Below are positions 60,641 through 64,000 of a stretch of DNA of 64,000 nucleotides, piece by piece. The stretch covers positions 1,873,369-1,937,368 of the forward strand of contig OX463844.1 in NCBI GenBank assembly GCA_949825065.1, in the 5' to 3' direction. The DNA comes from Odontocerum albicorne (taxonomy: Eukaryota > Arthropoda > Insecta > Trichoptera > Odontoceridae). A program made the translations under genes and the position numbers. The notes beneath the pieces were generated by a model, which made no database searches, had not been told where the DNA came from, and saw nothing but the letters and a program-made list of their open reading frames with translations. Position 1 is the first letter of the stretch, and each line of letters opens with the position of its first letter.

Positions 60641-61089
60641 GTTCAGTTCATTATTTGATCGGAATAATATTTATCCTATCATCAGAAGCAATTTTGCTAA
60701 TTCAGATGGTATATGATATGATGCGATAGGCTATCCCTCGTTATCGAATATGCATGTCAGCCATCTTGTGAATGAAAGACGTATGTGCGTGTATTGATTT
60801 AATGTGTGCAAGCTGTTGCACTTCAGCGAGTACAGTCTTGATAGATTAAACCCAAAGTTCTGATGGAAAGGAAATGTAACTTCCATGACAATCAACAGGT
60901 ATAATTTGCTGCAATTCATTAAGCAGAGTTTTATGTAGTGCTATTTGTGTTGTTTTGTAATAGTGATATAAGATTTATGTTACGCTGCAGATACCATAAA
61001 CTACATAAAATGGTCTAGTGGATAGTAAATTTCTTATACATTATTAAAATACGTGTTTTTATTTCTGACTTTATATCCTAATTTAGACC
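60641..61089. other. No gene seen
   Basis: AT-rich with no recognised repeat. Confidence 0.45.
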
Positions 61090-61353
61090 AATTGAGTGGT
61101 TCAGAAGCCAAGTGAACCAAGGCCAAAAATATTGAATTTAAGATCACTGCATGAAAGATGTGCGAAAAGCTTTAGCTTTTAGCAGAAAATGCTTTTGTAC
61201 AAAGTAAGTACAATAAATGTACTCAATATAACACTTTACAGAATTGCGATCATACCCTTACAGAATTAGAAACACTAAAATATGTTTGAACCTAGTTTAC
61301 TCAAAATTAACGTGGAATGAACTTGGTTCATTTGGCTTCTGAACGACTCAATT
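61090..61353. mobile_element. MITE with 31-base terminal repeats
   Basis: Left AATTGAGTGGTTCAGAAGCC, AAGTGAACCAAG; right reversed AATTGAGTCGTTCAGAAGCC, AAATGAACCAAG. 264 bases, no coding frame. Target duplication is unclear (AAT or TA-like), so the superfamily is not assigned. Confidence 0.8.
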
Positions 61354-61539
61354 AATGATCTATGAACATATTTAAGAAATTAATTTCGATTAAATTGATT
61401 TATTGAGAAAATCCATAGGGAATTAAAATTTACAAAATCTCCAATAACTGTGCATTACTTATTTCTCGGATAGAACAAATTTCACGAAAAACATGTTAAA
61501 ATAAATTAACAACCAAAATATTGTTACCAACCACATGAC
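61354..61539. other. AT-rich spacer
   Basis: Nothing recognised. Confidence 0.4.
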
Positions 61540-61725
61540 CTCCGTGGCCTAGACGGTAAGGCGACTGTCTTCCACCCCAGGTGGTACTTAATTTCAAAAA
61601 TAGAATTCCATCTGCCTTTCATTCAAGACTGCTTTGACATTTATCTAGTTGGTTGGTAGAGATTATCACATGGTAATAAACTCGTTAGTTTATACTACAT
61701 ATACTTTACATATATTTTATTACAA
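61540..61725 (+). mobile_element. SINE-A copy
   Basis: A box TGGCCTAGACGG (61545-61556), CGACTGTCTTCCACCCCAGG, a decayed B box, then the tail TAGTTGGTTGGTAGAGATTA, TCACATGGTAATAAACTCGT. Confidence 0.75.
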
Positions 61726-62017
61726 GTTAATCTTATTTTGATTAATAAAATGACTGATGTTATTAACTATGGAAGTTTTATGGAGGCTGAACACGTATGT
61801 AGGAAATATTTGCGGGGAGGAATATTTTTATTTGTTCCTTAAAGGTCAAAGGGAAAGTATTTAGAGAACAGGAGAAAAATATATATCCGAGATATCTCTC
61901 CTCTTGGCCACACTCACATAAAGAAGAATCCCTAATATGGAGTCTGGCCAGATGAACAGGGGAACAAAAATGTCCTAATCATAACCAATTTACATCTCAA
62001 ATCTATTATCTGGCACT
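61726..62017. other. AT-rich spacer
   Basis: Nothing recognised. Confidence 0.4.
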
Positions 62018-62703
62018 ATCACCGAGAGGAAGGGAAGATGCAGACTCAGCAGAGACACATGACACGCATGGCAACTGATCAAATGTTCACCATCCCTAGA
62101 GGTAAAACATCTTTTGCCCAAAGGCAATATGCCTATTTAGCTCCCATGACATACAATGGGGAGCCGAATTCAATAAAGGCAATTTAGAAAACAATTTAGG
62201 CAGTCGATCGGAGCGTGGTTGTTATTGCGACAAGAGTTTGAGTAATTGGGCTTGTAAGAGGAATGACATTTGGAAAAAGTTTGTATGAGCTCTTGAGTGT
62301 GGTGTTTTTTGTTGTTTTATATTTATATTTTTATAAGTTTGTTTTTGTTTTCATGATTATGTGCGGTATATTGTGGGATGAATGTTTTCGTCTGTCTGGA
62401 GTGATGAAGTGAGAGGAGCTTGATTTCGCGTGACGTATGCATATGTAATTGAGTGTCACTGTTTGTCAGGTTGATAAGAATGTGCAAAGGGGTTTTATAA
62501 AATCAAAAATCGGAAAGAAATATCGATTTATTTTTCATGATATATATGTCCTCAGTGAGATACAGGAAAAAGCCTATTTTAGTGGGGACACGACAAATGA
62601 AAGACAACCAACCCAGATCCATTAAAATTGTTTCCAAATTAAATAACCAGTTGTTTTTCCGCAAATTATGTATATTTCTTGTCATGTGCAAAATAAATAA
62701 ATA
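62018..62703 (+). mobile_element. LINE-2 3' end, second long copy
   Basis: Starts at nearly the same point as 8274 (ACCGAGAGGAAGGGAAGATG). The polymerase end is close to identical to the 8-kb copy except for a small deletion/insertion after GAATTCAATAAAGGCAA, which breaks the frame. The hairpin is at about 62547-62590; the end reads GTGCAAAATAAATAAATAAT. Confidence 0.85.
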
Positions 62704-62894
62704 ATCGACTTATAACTGCTGCTTCTGTATTTAGAAAACCATATATAATATAATTCTGCTTTTCAAATTGTTTTGAAAACTGATAAGAAAAAAATTACCA
62801 CGTGACACTGGAAAATAGTAGGAAAGCACTAGTGCAGTTAGCAGGATAGTGCTGCAATAATATTCGGATACTGACTTCTAATGGTGTTACTATA
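62704..62894. other. Spacer
   Basis: Nothing recognised. Confidence 0.4.
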
Positions 62895-63460
62895 CTCAAG
62901 AAAATGTAGCATGGTCCCTGTGACGTTTAAAATGTCGTGTCTCAAAGGTGTGGGGTAAAATCAATTTTTATACAAATCGAATCGATTTTTTATAAATCGA
63001 AAAATTGTTTTTCTCTAAATTGACGTTTTAATTCCTAATTTTCATTATACTGACCTTCTAATGTATTCTATGATTTGTATCTATCTTTACATAGGCCAAG
63101 ATCCACTATGAATTAATACTAATTACGAACATTTAAATTTATGTATAAAAAAAATCAAAAATTCAATTATCGTATACCCCATCCCTAGCCAATGCAGACT
63201 AACGTAGTGACTTTTGACGAACGTCGCCAAATATTATTTGATTTTAACAAACTGAGATATTTTTGCTAATTTGTAACAAGATGTATTAATTAGTCATTAT
63301 TTTTAGTTTTATGTAATGTATTTACCTATATAACGCTATTTATTAGAATTGAGGCTGATATTAAAGTTGATAAAATAGTTAAAATTACTGAACGTCGTTA
63401 CAAGGTTGTATTGGGGCAAATTTGTGAAACGTCATAGGAGCCATGCTACATTTTCTTTAG
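62895..63460. mobile_element. Tc1/mariner-type MITE-B
   Basis: Ends CTCAAGAAAATGTAGCATGG and, reversed, CTAAAGAAAATGTAGCATGG; TA on both sides (62893-62894, 63461-63462). 566 bases. Same orientation as 45612. Confidence 0.86.
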
Positions 63461-63474
63461 TATAGAATGTAAAT

Positions 63475-63750
63475 TTTTATTTGTAATTATGTACTAATCA
63501 TTTATATTTCATGTATTTTATACCCAGGCGTGCTTCTCTTCTTTCGTAAAACAGCTTTCAACATATCCGAATTGATAATCTAATATATTAAAAGAGTGTG
63601 GCTAGGAGTCGACATTGTCTTCAGCCCCAGTAATCAATGTTATTATTTACAGCCACTAACGTAGGCACAGATCTCACTGTACGTCGTTTCAGGTATTAAC
63701 AGCATTATCACACATTAAGAGGGAATAATATTCGCACACGAACTATTGTT
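63475..63750 (-). mobile_element. SINE-B copy between two MITEs, minus strand
   Basis: Reverse of 55481-55732 across its whole length (GTCTTCAGCCCCAGTAATCA, GGCACAGATCTCACTGTACG, CACATTAAGAGGGAATAATA). Confidence 0.5.
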
Positions 63751-63756
63751 ACTATA

Positions 63757-63967
63757 GTACGGAAATTCTAGGATGAGTCCTGTGACAGCTCACAAATTTG
63801 CCCCAATACAACCTTATGTAATGTACTTACCTAAATAACTTGCTATTTATTAGAATTGAGGCTTATATTAAAGTTGATAAAATAATTCAAATTACTGAAC
63901 ATCGTTACAGGGTTGTATTGGGGCAAATTTGTGAGATGTCACAGGACTCATCCTAGAATTTCCGAAC
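63757..63967. mobile_element. Tc1/mariner-type MITE-A, palindromic
   Basis: Ends GTACGGAAATTCTAGGATGA and, reversed, GTTCGGAAATTCTAGGATGA; TATA flanks on both sides. 211 bases, same as the copy at 55264. Confidence 0.88.
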
Positions 63968-64000
63968 TATAGACGAACTCTTTTAAAAGACTGGGAGCCT

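Noticed and set aside
1..64000. Bacterial, phage or toxin/defence system
   Set aside because: No compact operons, ribosome-binding sites or long adjacent frames exist. Composition, splice sites and the abundance of SINEs, LINEs and MITEs point to an animal nuclear genome.

Overview
This window looks like insect nuclear DNA (possibly a moth or butterfly, but that is not provable here). It is strongly AT-biased, has almost no long reading frames, and is packed with decayed transposable elements. The few coding pieces look like short exons with GT/AG borders, not compact microbial genes. There is no operon, CRISPR array or viral genome.

Probable host-gene pieces are sparse. (1) The best is a 300-base exon at 49369-49668 (-), an unusually GC-rich island encoding a Pointed (PNT/SAM) domain of an ETS-family transcription factor, with clean splice sites and a phase-1 intron on each side. 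(2) A terminal exon with a stop lies at 10291-10467 (+), perhaps joined to a short exon at 9853-9903. (3) Exon-like pieces at 25604-25665, 26855-27075 and 30843-31036 (+) have good splice sites, but their joined frame is ambiguous. (4) Promoter-like GC-rich blocks occur at about 14085-14300 (CCAAT box, GC boxes, initiator) and 35600-35760 (E2F-type sites). (5) An unrecognised reading frame at 43554-44120 (+) is broken by one TGA.

The rest is mobile DNA. Non-LTR retrotransposons: many RTE-like reverse transcriptase C-terminal remnants on both strands, plus three other LINE 3' ends, here called LINE-1 (5.8 and 26.4 kb), LINE-2 (8.3, 16.8, 18.4, 36.8, 55.1, 57.3 and 62.0 kb) and LINE-3 (27.5 kb). 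SINEs: SINE-A is tRNA-derived and shares its tail with LINE-1; SINE-B is represented by a conserved body; SINE-C is tRNA-derived and shares its tail with LINE-3. DNA transposons: piggyBac-type MITEs with TTAA sites, two hAT-type MITEs with perfect 8-base target duplications, several Tc1/mariner derivatives (two with transposase remnants and both terminal repeats), and palindromic MITEs. There are also three solo-LTR-like repeats and Penelope-like ends with hammerhead-like motifs.

Tandem arrays of 55, 20, 79, 37, 26, 43, 36, 46 and 20 bases punctuate the window. The 46-base array (42675-43226) appears to have grown from the LINE-3/SINE-C tail. The names LINE-1/2/3, SINE-A/B/C and MITE-A/B are local labels used only in this annotation. 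No undescribed multi-gene system was found; the most interesting signals are structural features of the mobile elements.
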